A stretch of DNA of 64,000 nt from Halorussus salilacus. Its GTDB lineage: Archaea; Halobacteriota; Halobacteria; Halobacteriales; Haladaptataceae. Of the stretch, positions 7,641-15,733 are shown in pieces (position 1 is the stretch's first letter; every line of letters starts with the position of its first letter). The position numbers were made by a program, and so were the translations under genes. The DNA lies in the NCBI RefSeq assembly GCF_024138125.1, contig NZ_CP099993.1:806001-870000 (forward strand), in the 5' to 3' direction. A model generated the notes under the pieces. It had not been told where the DNA came from and did not search any database. It was given only the letters and a program-made list of their open reading frames with translations.

Positions 7641-8330
7641 CTATTCCGGCTTCCGCCCGCCGTAGACCGCGAAGTTGTAGTACTGCCAGATCGAGGTCAC
7701 CGCCTCGAATCCGGACTCCCGGAGCCACACCAGTTGGTCGGTCAGCGTCGCGGGGTCGTCGTAGTCGTCGCTGGCCTTCCACACGTCCATGAACTCCGCC
7801 TCCTCCCAGCCCTTCGAGCGCACCCAGTTGCGTATCATCCGGTCGGAGAGTTCTTCGAGGTGGTCGGCCTCGAACCGGACAACGTCGCCGTTGAGGAACC
7901 ACCCGCCGGGCGCGAGCGCCTCCAGAACCGCGTCGAAGAGGTCGCGCTTGGTCGCGTCGTCGAGGTGGTGGACCGCGAGCGACGAGACCACCAGATCGTA
8001 CTCGCCGGTCGCGTCGGGGTAGTCGTCGGGGAACGCCCCCTGCCGGATGGTCGCGCGGTCGCCGAACGTCGCCAGTTTCCGGTCGGCTTCGGCGAGCATC
8101 CCCTCGCTGTGGTCGATGGCGAGGACGGTGCTCTCGGGGAACCGCGTGAGGAGCTTCGCGGTGAGTTCGCCGGTCCCCGCGCCGAGTTCGAGCGCGCGGA
8201 GGGGTTCGCCCCGGTCGTGAGGCGGGGCGTTCAGAATGGCGTCGTGGAGTTCGTCGTACCGCGGTACGATGGCCTCGATGCCGGGGTCGTAGACGCTGGC
8301 GTCCTCGAAGACTTCGCCGGGCTTCTTCAT
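7641..8330 (-). CDS. Class I SAM-dependent methyltransferase
   Basis: A 229-residue enzyme with a standard Rossmann methyltransferase core: motif I ALELGAGTGELTAKLL, the acidic end of strand 2 (VLAIDHSEGML), motif II GEYDLVVSSLAVHHLDD and the following WFLNGDVV. The HHLDD region is typical of small-molecule methyltransferases such as the UbiE/type-11 and trans-aconitate-like groups. Substrate unknown. ATG 8330 is chosen; a GTG at 8351 would add 7 residues. Divergent from the DUF5788 gene, with about 210 bases between them that hold no other gene. Confidence 0.8.
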   Translation of the reverse strand: MKKPGEVFEDASVYDPGIEAIVPRYDELHDAILNAPPHDRGEPLRALELGAGTGELTAKLLTRFPESTVLAIDHSEGMLAEADRKLATFGDRATIRQGAFPDDYPDATGEYDLVVSSLAVHHLDDATKRDLFDAVLEALAPGGWFLNGDVVRFEADHLEELSDRMIRNWVRSKGWEEAEFMDVWKASDDYDDPATLTDQLVWLRESGFEAVTSIWQYYNFAVYGGRKPE

Positions 8331-8543
8331 GTCGCCCGGTAGCCGCCCCACGCACCTATGCTTTTCACGGAGTCATACCGCCGCCGGGCGAGTATTTCCC
8401 GAACGCATGCTCCGGCGGAACTCGCCCCGACCTGTGACGAACCGGCCTGTGACGCGACGGGAGCCAACCGGCCCACCCGCTCGACGCGTCCGCAAGGGAA
8501 CCCCTCCGGCGAACTTTTAGCCCTCCCGACCCGAGGAGGAGGC

Positions 8544-8981
8544 GTGAAGGGGTACGAGCGAAAGCAACTGCTCGAACGGGTCGAGCGCGAGGGCGCGACC
8601 GTGGGTGCCGACATCCCCGAGACCATCGACGTGCAGGGCGAGACCCTCGACCTCCGGGAGTTCGTCTTCGAGATCAAGCGCCGCGAGACGGTTCCGGCGG
8701 GCGAGCGCGAGCGCGTCGACCGCGCGAAGCGGAACCTCCGGCGCGAGCGCCTCCAGCGAAAACAGCGCATCGAGGAGGCCGACATCTCCCGCGAGGAGGG
8801 CGAGGAGCTGGTCCGGTCAATCGTGGGCATCGACCGGGCGCTCAACGCGCTCGAAAGTCTGGGGCCGACCGACATCGAACGCGAGGCGGCCGCCCAGGAG
8901 GCCGCCGACCAGAAGCGCTGGATGTCGTTCCTGAAGCAGGCGCTGGGCCACGAGGACGCGAGCGGCCGCGGTCGGTTCTAA
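8544..8981 (+). CDS. DUF5788-type haloarchaeal protein
   Basis: A 145-residue, highly charged protein. It begins at GTG 8544 (VKGYERKQLLERVE), which is where relatives known to me start; the open frame further upstream has no such conservation. Middle part FVFEIKRRETVPAGERERV and the long Arg/Glu helices (NLRRERLQRKQRIEEADI) suggest a helical, possibly nucleic-acid or protein-binding fold. The label DUF5788 is from memory. Only 36 bases separate it from polX on the same strand, so it may be cotranscribed with the repair genes. No catalytic motif is visible. Confidence 0.75.
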   Translation: MKGYERKQLLERVEREGATVGADIPETIDVQGETLDLREFVFEIKRRETVPAGERERVDRAKRNLRRERLQRKQRIEEADISREEGEELVRSIVGIDRALNALESLGPTDIEREAAAQEAADQKRWMSFLKQALGHEDASGRGRF

Positions 8982-9017
8982 GTCACCACTATAAGCCCGG
9001 ACCCCGAACTGTCGCGC

Positions 9018-10757
9018 ATGAGACGGAACGCCGAGGTGGCGGCCCTGCTGGAGGAGTACGCCGACCTCCTCGACGCCCGGGACGTCGAGTACAAGCCCAC
9101 GGCCTACCGGCGCGCGGCCGAGAGCATCCGCGACCACGCCGGGGCGGTGGAGTCGCTGGCCGAGGAGGGGACCGACGCCGTACAGGAGATTCCCGACGTG
9201 GGAAGCTCCATCGCCGAGAAGGTCGTCGAGGCGGTCGAGACGGGCACCTTCGAGCAGTTGGACGAGGAACGCGAGACACTCCCGGTCGAGATGGCCGAAC
9301 TCACCGGCGTCGAGGGGGTCGGCCCGAAGACGGTCGGTGACCTCTACCGCGAACTCGGCGTCCGGAATCTGGACGACCTCGAACGCGTCGCCAGCGAGGG
9401 CGAGATACGGGAGGTCTCGGGCTACGGCGAGAAGACCGAGCAGAACATCCTGAACGGCATCGAGTTCGCCCGACAGGCACAGGAGCGCGACCTGCTCGGG
9501 GACGCCCGGCCGGTCGGGGAGGCCGCGCTCGACTTCTTCGAGGCCATCCCCGAGGCGGGCCGCTGCGAACTCGCGGGGTCGCTCCGGCGCTGGAGGGAGA
9601 CCATCGGCGACGTCGACGTGCTGGTCGCGACCGACGACCGCGAGGCGGTCGTCGACGCGTTCGCCGACTGGGACCGGGCCGACGAGGTCATCGAGTCCGG
9701 CAGCGACAAGGCCAGCGTCCGGTCGAACGGCCAGCGCGTCGACCTCCGGGTCGTGGTGCCCGAGGAGTTCGGGAGCGCGCTCCAGTACTTCACCGGGAGC
9801 AAGGAGCACAACATCCGCCTGCGCAACTACGCCATCGAGCGCGGCTACAAGGTCAACGAGTACGGCCTGTTCGACGTGAGCGACGTGGAGGACCCCGACC
9901 AAGACCAGCGCGTCGGCGAACGCGTCGCTGGCGAGACCGAGGAGGGAATGTACGAGGGCCTCGGCCTCCCGTGGATGGCCCCCGAGTTGCGCGAGGACCG
10001 CGGGGAAATCGCCGCCGCCGAGTCGGGCGATCTGCCGGACCTCCTCGAAGAAGCGGATATCAGGGGCGACCTCCACCTCCACACCGAGTGGTCCGACGGC
10101 GGCTACACCATCCGGGAGATGGCCGAGGCGGCCGCCGAGTTCGGCCACGAGTACGTCTGCGTCTCCGACCACGCGACCGGTCCGGGGATGGTCGGCGGCG
10201 TGGGACTCGACGACGCGACGCTCCGCGAGCAGATGGCCGAGGTCCGGGAACTGGCCGACGACCTCCCGGTCGAGGTGTTCGCGGGCGTCGAGGCCAACGT
10301 CGGCGCTGGGGGAGAGATCAGCGTCGGCGACGACCTGCTCGCCGACCTCGACTGCGTGGTCGCCTCACCCCACAGCGGGCTGGAGGGCGACGCGACCGAC
10401 CGCCTCGTCGCGGCGGTCGAACACCCGAGCGTGGACGTGCTGGGCCACCCGAGCGGCCGACTCATCAACAGTCGACCGGGCCTGGAGTTCGACGTGGAAG
10501 CCGTGGCCCGGGCCGCGGCCGACCACGACACCGCGCTCGAAGTCAACAGCAACCCCCATCGACTCGACCTGTGGGACACCGCGGTCAAGCAGGCCGTCGA
10601 GGCCGGAGCCACCATCGCCATCGACACCGACGCCCACAGCCCGAGCGAGTACGAGTACGTCCGGTACGGCGTCCACACCGCCCGGCGCGGGTGGGCCGAG
10701 ACCGACGACGTGCTGAACGCCCGCGACGCCGACGGCGTCCGCGAGTTCCTGCACTGA
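9018..10757 (+). CDS. polX: DNA polymerase X with PHP domain
   Basis: A 579-residue family X DNA polymerase/3-prime exonuclease for base excision repair. Order of domains: an N-terminal 8-kDa-like helix-hairpin-helix part (about 1-95, with IPDVGSSIAEKV), a second HhH (GVEGVGPKTVGDLY), the nucleotidyltransferase palm with GSLRRW and the metal Asp pair in IGDVDVLVA (about 187-203), a thumb (SKEHNIRLRNYAIERGY), then a C-terminal PHP metal-dependent domain starting at DLHLHTEWSDGG (about 350-361) with SDHA and DTDAHSP. The palm-PHP layout is that of bacterial/archaeal PolX. It is followed after 1 base by the Mut7-C gene, so the two are almost certainly translated from one mRNA. Confidence 0.95.
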   Translation: MRRNAEVAALLEEYADLLDARDVEYKPTAYRRAAESIRDHAGAVESLAEEGTDAVQEIPDVGSSIAEKVVEAVETGTFEQLDEERETLPVEMAELTGVEGVGPKTVGDLYRELGVRNLDDLERVASEGEIREVSGYGEKTEQNILNGIEFARQAQERDLLGDARPVGEAALDFFEAIPEAGRCELAGSLRRWRETIGDVDVLVATDDREAVVDAFADWDRADEVIESGSDKASVRSNGQRVDLRVVVPEEFGSALQYFTGSKEHNIRLRNYAIERGYKVNEYGLFDVSDVEDPDQDQRVGERVAGETEEGMYEGLGLPWMAPELREDRGEIAAAESGDLPDLLEEADIRGDLHLHTEWSDGGYTIREMAEAAAEFGHEYVCVSDHATGPGMVGGVGLDDATLREQMAEVRELADDLPVEVFAGVEANVGAGGEISVGDDLLADLDCVVASPHSGLEGDATDRLVAAVEHPSVDVLGHPSGRLINSRPGLEFDVEAVARAAADHDTALEVNSNPHRLDLWDTAVKQAVEAGATIAIDTDAHSPSEYEYVRYGVHTARRGWAETDDVLNARDADGVREFLH

Positions 10758-10758
10758 G

Positions 10759-11325
10759 ATGGCCAGCGAATCCGGGGACGAAGGCGGGCGTGCGCCGCGG
10801 CGCACGCCCGCCGACACCGCGCTCGTGCTCGACGCGATGCTCGGGAAGCTCTCGACGTACCTCCGGATGTGCGGGTACGACGCGGCGTACGCGCTCGACC
10901 CCTCGGCGCGGCGCGCCGAGGGGTCGAGCGCGGAGGCGAGCGACGCGCAGACCGAGTCCGACGACCCGCGAGGACGCGACGCCGACGACCGACTCCTCGA
11001 ACTCGCTCGCGCCGAGAATCGACTGCTGGTCACGCGGGACGCGGGACTGGCCCGGTGCGCAGGCGACGCCGGACTCCTGCTCGAATCGAAGGACGTGACC
11101 GACCAGCTACGGGAACTCTCGGACGAGGGGTTCGAACTCGCGCTGTCGGAGCCGACGCGGTGTTCGAACTGCAACGCCGGGCTAGTCGGGGTCGAACGCG
11201 GGGACTCGACGCCCGAGTACGCGCCTCCGAGCGACGAGACGAGAGTGTGGAAGTGCCCCGAGTGCGGACAGCACTTCTGGAAGGGGAGTCACTGGGATTC
11301 GGTCGCGGAGACCCTCCCGAATTAG
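10759..11325 (+). CDS. Mut7-C RNase domain protein with zinc ribbon
   Basis: A 188-residue PIN-like nuclease of the Mut7-C family. Core: the first acidic site in LVLDAMLGKLSTYLRMCGYD (about 18-37), the second in LVTRDAGLARCAG, then a C-terminal zinc ribbon with Cys135/Cys138 and Cys166/Cys169 (CPECGQHFWKGSHW). RNA cleavage is inferred from the family. Its ATG follows the polX stop by 1 base. Two perfect palindromes lie inside the gene: 14-bp arms at 10783-10812 and 20-bp arms at 10891-10931. Both code for linker-like sequence (ALDPSARRAEGSSAEAS for the second) in a region where other Mut7-C proteins have a short loop, so they look like insertions. Confidence 0.85.
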   Translation: MASESGDEGGRAPRRTPADTALVLDAMLGKLSTYLRMCGYDAAYALDPSARRAEGSSAEASDAQTESDDPRGRDADDRLLELARAENRLLVTRDAGLARCAGDAGLLLESKDVTDQLRELSDEGFELALSEPTRCSNCNAGLVGVERGDSTPEYAPPSDETRVWKCPECGQHFWKGSHWDSVAETLPN

Positions 11326-12260
11326 CGGTTCGGCTCCCACTCGTCGCACGCGTCCATGTCGTCCATGACGCGTCCGTAGTAGCCGCAACGAGGCTTCATG
11401 CCCTCGTTGGTCCGGACGTAGTCGAAGTGCTGGCAGTTGCCGCAGTAGGCGTCGGTGGTCCCCTGCCGGGGGCGGGCGGGCGCGTCGGCGTCGTCCAGCG
11501 GCGAGCGGATGTCGTTCGCGGCGGTGCCTCCGTCGCTGGTGGGACGCGGGCCGCGGGTCGCGGATGCCCCGCCGGGCTGGTTCGTCTGGGTCGGCGTCTC
11601 GCCGTCCGGGGTGTCGCCGACGAAGGCGACGCCGCCGAGGCCGGTCTGGGGCGTCTCGGCGCTCCCGTCGGCCGCGTCGGCCAGTTCGGTCCGGAGCGCC
11701 TGCACGTCGTCGAGTCCGTCAAAATCCGCCAGCTCCTCCTTCTCGACCTCGACGGTCCGGACCTCGCCCTCGCGGGTGAGTTCGAGGGTGACCGTCCCGC
11801 CGGGGTCGTTTCGCGTCTTGAAGTTGGCGACCGCGACGAACAGACACCAGACGGTGACGAGGACTCCGAGGAAGTACACCACGGCGACGTGGGGCGTGAG
11901 GTTCGTCCCGTTGCCCGCGCCCGTCCACTTGTAGGGGTAGGCGTGGGTGAACAGCGCGACCCCCAGCACCGCGATTCCAGCGCCGATGGCTGCCGCGGCC
12001 CGGACGCGCTGGCTGGCGGGCAGGACGGTGAAGATGCCGACGAACACCGCGGGAACGCCGAGACCGGCGAGCACGCCCGCGATCTCGCGGCCCTGCCAGT
12101 ATTCGAGGCCGAAGACCGAGTGGACGCTCGTCGTCGAGACGAGGATTCCGGCCACGACGAGAAGCGCCCCGGCGACGAACAGGCCGACGCCGAGGTAGAG
12201 CCGCCGGAGGCTCCCGACCTCGCCGACGTTCTCCTCGTAGGCCTCCGCGAGGCTTGTCAT
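11322..12260 (-). CDS. DUF7139-like membrane protein with C-terminal Cys cluster
   Basis: A 312-residue haloarchaeal membrane protein starting MTSLAEAYEEN. Four hydrophobic segments occupy about residues 22-150 (LYLGVGLFVAGALLVVAGI; then IAGVLAGLGVPAVFVGIF; AAAAIGAGIAVLGVALF; VAVVYFLGVLVTVWCLFVAV). They are followed by a beta-like soluble region (GGTVTLELTREGEVRTVEV), a disordered acidic linker and a C-terminal cluster CGNCQHF, CGYYG, DACDEW that probably binds zinc or an iron-sulfur centre. The DUF7139 label is from memory. Convergent with the Mut7-C gene, sharing the last 4 bases. Function unknown. Confidence 0.75.
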   Translation of the reverse strand: MTSLAEAYEENVGEVGSLRRLYLGVGLFVAGALLVVAGILVSTTSVHSVFGLEYWQGREIAGVLAGLGVPAVFVGIFTVLPASQRVRAAAAIGAGIAVLGVALFTHAYPYKWTGAGNGTNLTPHVAVVYFLGVLVTVWCLFVAVANFKTRNDPGGTVTLELTREGEVRTVEVEKEELADFDGLDDVQALRTELADAADGSAETPQTGLGGVAFVGDTPDGETPTQTNQPGGASATRGPRPTSDGGTAANDIRSPLDDADAPARPRQGTTDAYCGNCQHFDYVRTNEGMKPRCGYYGRVMDDMDACDEWEPNR

Positions 12261-12356
12261 GTGCGTGCCATTGCACCGTAGCAAGTAAACGTTGCGTCAG
12301 ACGCTCGTCGGCTATCCGCGAGTCCGGGGAAGCGTCAGCGCGAGCCCAAGACACTC

Positions 12357-12713
12357 TCAGACCTCGTCGCGGTCGGTGTAGGTCCACCGCTCGGCGATGT
12401 CCCCGTCGTCGTCGAACCGGTGGAAGTCGGCGAAGCCGAACGACACCGCGGTTCCGTTTTGCACCCCCTCGAACCGACCGCGGACGGCCACGGTGTCGCC
12501 GTCGACCACGAGGTCGACGACCTCGTGGTCGCCGTCTTCGAGCGGTCGGTCTTCGAGGTAGAACTCGCGGAACTCCGCCATCCCCGAGAGGTCCGACTGG
12601 CCGGGACGCTCGTAGGTCACGTCCTCGGCGAACAGCGCGAACAGCGACTCGTAGTCCTCGTCGTCGACGTAGTCGTAGTAGTCCCGAACCACCTGCGGGT
12701 CTGCGTTCGTCAT
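12357..12713 (-). CDS. NTF2/SnoaL-like protein
   Basis: A 118-residue cone-shaped alpha+beta barrel protein of the SnoaL/nuclear-transport-factor-2 type. Seen: an N-terminal helix VRDYYDYVDDEDYESLFALF, the pattern EDVTYERPG, a second helix (MAEFREFYLE), and beta strands VVDLVVDGDTVAVRG and DFHRFDDDGDIAERW. Members are used as isomerases, cyclases or dimer partners, so no reaction can be assigned. Divergent from the aminotransferase, with about 94 bases between the start codons, which hold the promoters for both. Confidence 0.82.
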   Translation of the reverse strand: MTNADPQVVRDYYDYVDDEDYESLFALFAEDVTYERPGQSDLSGMAEFREFYLEDRPLEDGDHEVVDLVVDGDTVAVRGRFEGVQNGTAVSFGFADFHRFDDDGDIAERWTYTDRDEV

Positions 12714-12807
12714 GGGTCCCGTTCGACGCCCCGACTGGAATGGGTTTCGGACGTGTCAGAACCTGCATTGCGAAAGAAAGACTTGCACGGCGTGCGAGGA
12801 TAGTCCC

Positions 12808-13908
12808 ATGGAATACGACACGCCGCTGTTCTTCCATGTGATGCAGTACGCGGCCGAGGCCGACCGGGACGTCGTCGACATGGTGAGCGGCAACCCCGAC
12901 TGGGGCGCGCCGCCCGCCATCGCCGAGGGCCTCCACGAGTACGCCGACCTCGGCGGCGGTGACTTCCAGTACCCGCCGAGCGAGGGACTGGCCGACCTCC
13001 GCGAGGAGATCGCCGACCGCCGGAACGTCGACCCCTCCCAGATCGTCGTGACGAACGGCGGCGGCGAAGCTAACTACCTCGCGATGGCCCGGGCGCTGGA
13101 GCGCGACCGCGGGACGGAGTTCGTCCTCACCGATCCCGTCTATCCGTACTACCCCGGCAAGACGACGATGCTCGGTGCGACCGCGCGGTACGTCTCGGCG
13201 GCCGAGGACGGCGCACTCGACCCCGCCGACGTGCGCGAGGCCGCGAGCGAGGAGACCGCCGCCATCGTGGTCAACACGCCGAACAACCCCACCGGCGCGG
13301 TCTACGACGAGGAGACCATGCGCGAGCTGGTCGCCATCGCCGAGGACAACGACGCCCTGCTCGTCAGCGACGAGGTGTACGACCACTTCGACTTCTCGGG
13401 CGAGTTCACGTCGGCGCTGGCGTTCGACTCGGACCATCGCGTCGTCACCAACTCCTACTCGAAGACGTTCGCCATCACGGGCTTCCGGGTGGGGTACGCC
13501 GTCTTCCCCGAGGACCTCGTGGGCGTGGCGAAGACCCGCCACATGCTGACCAACGTCGCCACTACCCGACCCGGCCAGTACGCGGTCCTCCACGCCCTCC
13601 GGAACACCGACCCGGCGTACTACGAGGCGAACCGCGAGCTACTCGAAGAGCGCGTCGAGACGTTCACCTCCGCGCTGGCCGACGCGGGCGCGGAGTTCTC
13701 CAGCCCCGACGGCGCGTTCTACGTGATGGCCCGGTTCCCCGACTTCCCGGGCACGCTGGCGAACGTCGAGCGACTCGTCGACGAGGCGGGCGTGGCGGGC
13801 ATGCCCGGCGAAGCGTTCGGCGAGTCCCGGACTGACCGGATTCGGTTCGCGCTGGTGAGCCCCAGGGTCGAGGAGGCCGCCGAGCGGCTGGCCGACTACT
13901 TCGCGTAG
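12808..13908 (+). CDS. Class I/II pyridoxal-phosphate aminotransferase
   Basis: A 366-residue fold-type I aminotransferase. Visible signatures: NPDWGAPPAI near the N terminus, NGGGEANYLAM (phosphate-binding loop), the Asp/Tyr pair in TPNNPTGAVYDEE and VSDEVYDHFDF, the Schiff-base Lys219 in SYSKTFAITGFRVGY, and the C-terminal substrate-carboxylate Arg in RIRFALVSP. It most resembles aspartate/alanine-type aminotransferases; substrate cannot be read. Start ATG 12808 fits with the first conserved residues; the open frame upstream (from 12712) is not conserved. Single-gene unit. Confidence 0.9.
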   Translation: MEYDTPLFFHVMQYAAEADRDVVDMVSGNPDWGAPPAIAEGLHEYADLGGGDFQYPPSEGLADLREEIADRRNVDPSQIVVTNGGGEANYLAMARALERDRGTEFVLTDPVYPYYPGKTTMLGATARYVSAAEDGALDPADVREAASEETAAIVVNTPNNPTGAVYDEETMRELVAIAEDNDALLVSDEVYDHFDFSGEFTSALAFDSDHRVVTNSYSKTFAITGFRVGYAVFPEDLVGVAKTRHMLTNVATTRPGQYAVLHALRNTDPAYYEANRELLEERVETFTSALADAGAEFSSPDGAFYVMARFPDFPGTLANVERLVDEAGVAGMPGEAFGESRTDRIRFALVSPRVEEAAERLADYFA

Positions 13909-14066
13909 GCGTCGCTATCGAATTGGCTCAGCCCTTTCGGGTTAGTCGGACTGGCGGTCCACGGGGTCATCGACCGTGCTGGCCGAGGTGCCAGCTATCT
14001 GCCCGTGACCGCGCGAAGCGTCCGAGCAAGGTTGGCCGCGCTTTCGTACTTAAACTCTCGTTGCGG

Positions 14067-14236
14067 CAGGTTCGAATCCCACCGATTTTCGGAGACCCGA
14101 CGTACCACGGGATGCGCCGCGTCTGCGCTCGCAGTGCGAGCGCAGACGCACGCGGGGAGGCACGGGGCGCGGTGGCGGTGGCGGTGGCGGTGCTGTGCGG
14201 TCTTCTAGGTGACGGCAGTAGCTACCTCCCATCCGA
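14067..14236. repeat. TAGCTA-family end with internal hairpin
   Basis: The 422-base gap 13909-14330 holds no gene that I can support. Its right part, read on the minus strand from 14236, begins GGGAGGTAGCTACTGCCG, CACCTAGAAGACCGCAC and continues into an imperfect (GCCACC)n run, matching the right ends of the elements at 6899-7277 and 34455-34518. At 14119-14149 there is a perfect 15-bp hairpin (GCGTCTGCGCTCGCA and complement, 1-base centre). A tRNA T-arm-like string lies at 14067-14083 but no tRNA can be built around it. Confidence 0.5.
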
Positions 14237-14330
14237 ACCCGATTCCGTTGCCGAGACCGACCCGGACACCAACGTATCGTCGCGCTTCCCGAACAACTAA
14301 GCCCCCGCGAGAACCCCACACCGACAACGG

Positions 14331-14849
14331 ATGGCCGACACGACCGACGAACTCGCCGGGGTGGTGGACCTGTTCGGCGCGCTGACCCGCGACGAACTCG
14401 AACGCGCGCTGGTGGAACTCGCGTTCAAGCAGGGCCGCGAGGTCGAACGCGAGGCCGTCGCGAGCGAGATCGACCGCGCGGTCGAGGGCTACCACCTCGT
14501 CGAGACCGAGTACGCCGACTCGTCGGACGCGGCGACCGCGTCCGACGAGTCGGGCGACGACGGGGGCGGGGCCGAGACCGTGCTGGTCGCGGGTCCCGCC
14601 GCCTTCCCGACCGTCCCCGAGAACGGCCCCGACCTGCCCCACATCCTGGACGTGCCCGACCGCGACCTCGACCGCGAGGACCTCGGCGAGGCGGTCGCCG
14701 AGCGACTCCGTGAGGAGGCCCGAACGGCCGCCGCGGCGGGCGACGCCGACCGCGCCGAGGAACTGCTGGACGTGAGCTACGACCTCGAAGCGTGGGCCCC
14801 GGTGGACGCGAGTGGGGTGCGCGAGACCCTCGATAGCGCGTTCGAGTGA
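14331..14849 (+). CDS. Haloarchaeal DUF7109-like protein
   Basis: A 172-residue acidic protein, conserved in haloarchaea as far as I recall (DUF7109, from memory). The N-terminal half is helical: DELAGVVDLFGALTRDEL then ERALVELAFKQGREVERE, which resembles an HTH-containing helical domain. Middle residues about 62-82 are a Ser/Asp/Gly linker, coded by a perfect 16-bp palindrome (14517-14551). The second half has HILDVPDRDLDREDLGE and a helix with a repeated Arg/Glu pattern. Function unknown. It is followed by about 100 bases and then the Nudix gene on the same strand. Confidence 0.7.
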   Translation: MADTTDELAGVVDLFGALTRDELERALVELAFKQGREVEREAVASEIDRAVEGYHLVETEYADSSDAATASDESGDDGGGAETVLVAGPAAFPTVPENGPDLPHILDVPDRDLDREDLGEAVAERLREEARTAAAAGDADRAEELLDVSYDLEAWAPVDASGVRETLDSAFE

Positions 14850-14951
14850 CCGACGCGACCGACCGCCGAGCGCGGGGTCGCGCGAACGGATTCGGGCGAC
14901 CCCGGCCGCGAGTAACGGTCGAATTAAGACGCCGTGGGACGACGTTGGAGT

Positions 14952-15554
14952 ATGGAGTTGGGTCGCGTGGCCGAGTACGCGCCGCGGGAGGTGACCGACG
15001 AGGACCGCGACGCGGCGGTGCTGGCTCCGGTGGTGGTTCGGGACGGCGAGTACCACCTCCTGTTCACCAAGCGCGCAGACCACCTCGGCGAGCACGCCGG
15101 ACAGATGAGCTTCCCCGGCGGGGGTCGCGAGCCGAGCGACGCCGACCTGCGGGACACCGCGCTCCGAGAGGCCGACGAGGAGATCGGGCTGAGGCCCGAG
15201 GAGGCCGACGTGGTCGGTCGATTGGACGACATCCGGACCACCAGCAGGTACGCGGTGACGCCGTACGTCGCGACCGTCCCGGACCGCGAGTACGTCCCCG
15301 ACGAGCGCGAGGTGGCCGAAATCGCGATTCTACCGGTCTCGGGCCTGCTCGACCCCGAGAACTACGAGAGCGAGCGCCGCGAGCACCCCCAGTACGGCGA
15401 GGCCGTCGTCCACTTCTTCCGCGTGAACGGCTACACGGTGTGGGGCGCGACGGGCCGGATTCTGGTCCAGTTGCTGGAGTTGACGACCGACTGGCGCGCG
15501 CCCGAGAAGATAGACCGGGTCGTCGACCCCGACGCCGACGTGCGCCGGGGGTGA
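14952..15554 (+). CDS. Nudix hydrolase, CoA-pyrophosphatase type
   Basis: A 200-residue Nudix enzyme. The Nudix box spans about residues 57-79 (GGREPSDADLRDTA, then READEEIGL), giving the Mg-binding REXXEE core. The segment GQMSFPGG just before it is typical of the CoA diphosphatase subgroup (NudL/NUDT7-like), which splits CoA and its derivatives into phosphopantetheine and 3-prime,5-prime-ADP. The C-terminal part (HFFRVNGYTVWGATGRIL) also fits this group. ATG 14952 is chosen because family similarity begins there; a TATA-like ttaagacg lies about 25-30 bases upstream. Confidence 0.85.
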   Translation: MELGRVAEYAPREVTDEDRDAAVLAPVVVRDGEYHLLFTKRADHLGEHAGQMSFPGGGREPSDADLRDTALREADEEIGLRPEEADVVGRLDDIRTTSRYAVTPYVATVPDREYVPDEREVAEIAILPVSGLLDPENYESERREHPQYGEAVVHFFRVNGYTVWGATGRILVQLLELTTDWRAPEKIDRVVDPDADVRRG

Positions 15555-15733
15555 GCGCGACAGAGAGGGAGGTGAGCGCGAGGCGACGAAGGCGCGGTAA
15601 GAATCCCCCTCGCCGACACCCTTTTGACCCTCCCGCGGGTACGCTCGCTCACATGGTCGCACAGACGATGGATCGAGTTCCGCACGAATCGTAGACGAGT
15701 AGCTGTTACTGACGTTGCTGGAGGTGTACGCGC

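Noticed and set aside
8817-10172. Minus-strand frame opposite polX
   Set aside because: No domain, no promoter, and the polX motifs on the plus strand are complete.
14067-14083. T-arm-like GGTTCGAATCCCACC suggesting a tRNA
   Set aside because: The T stem does not pair properly and no acceptor, D arm or anticodon arm can be drawn around it; kept only as a possible fragment.
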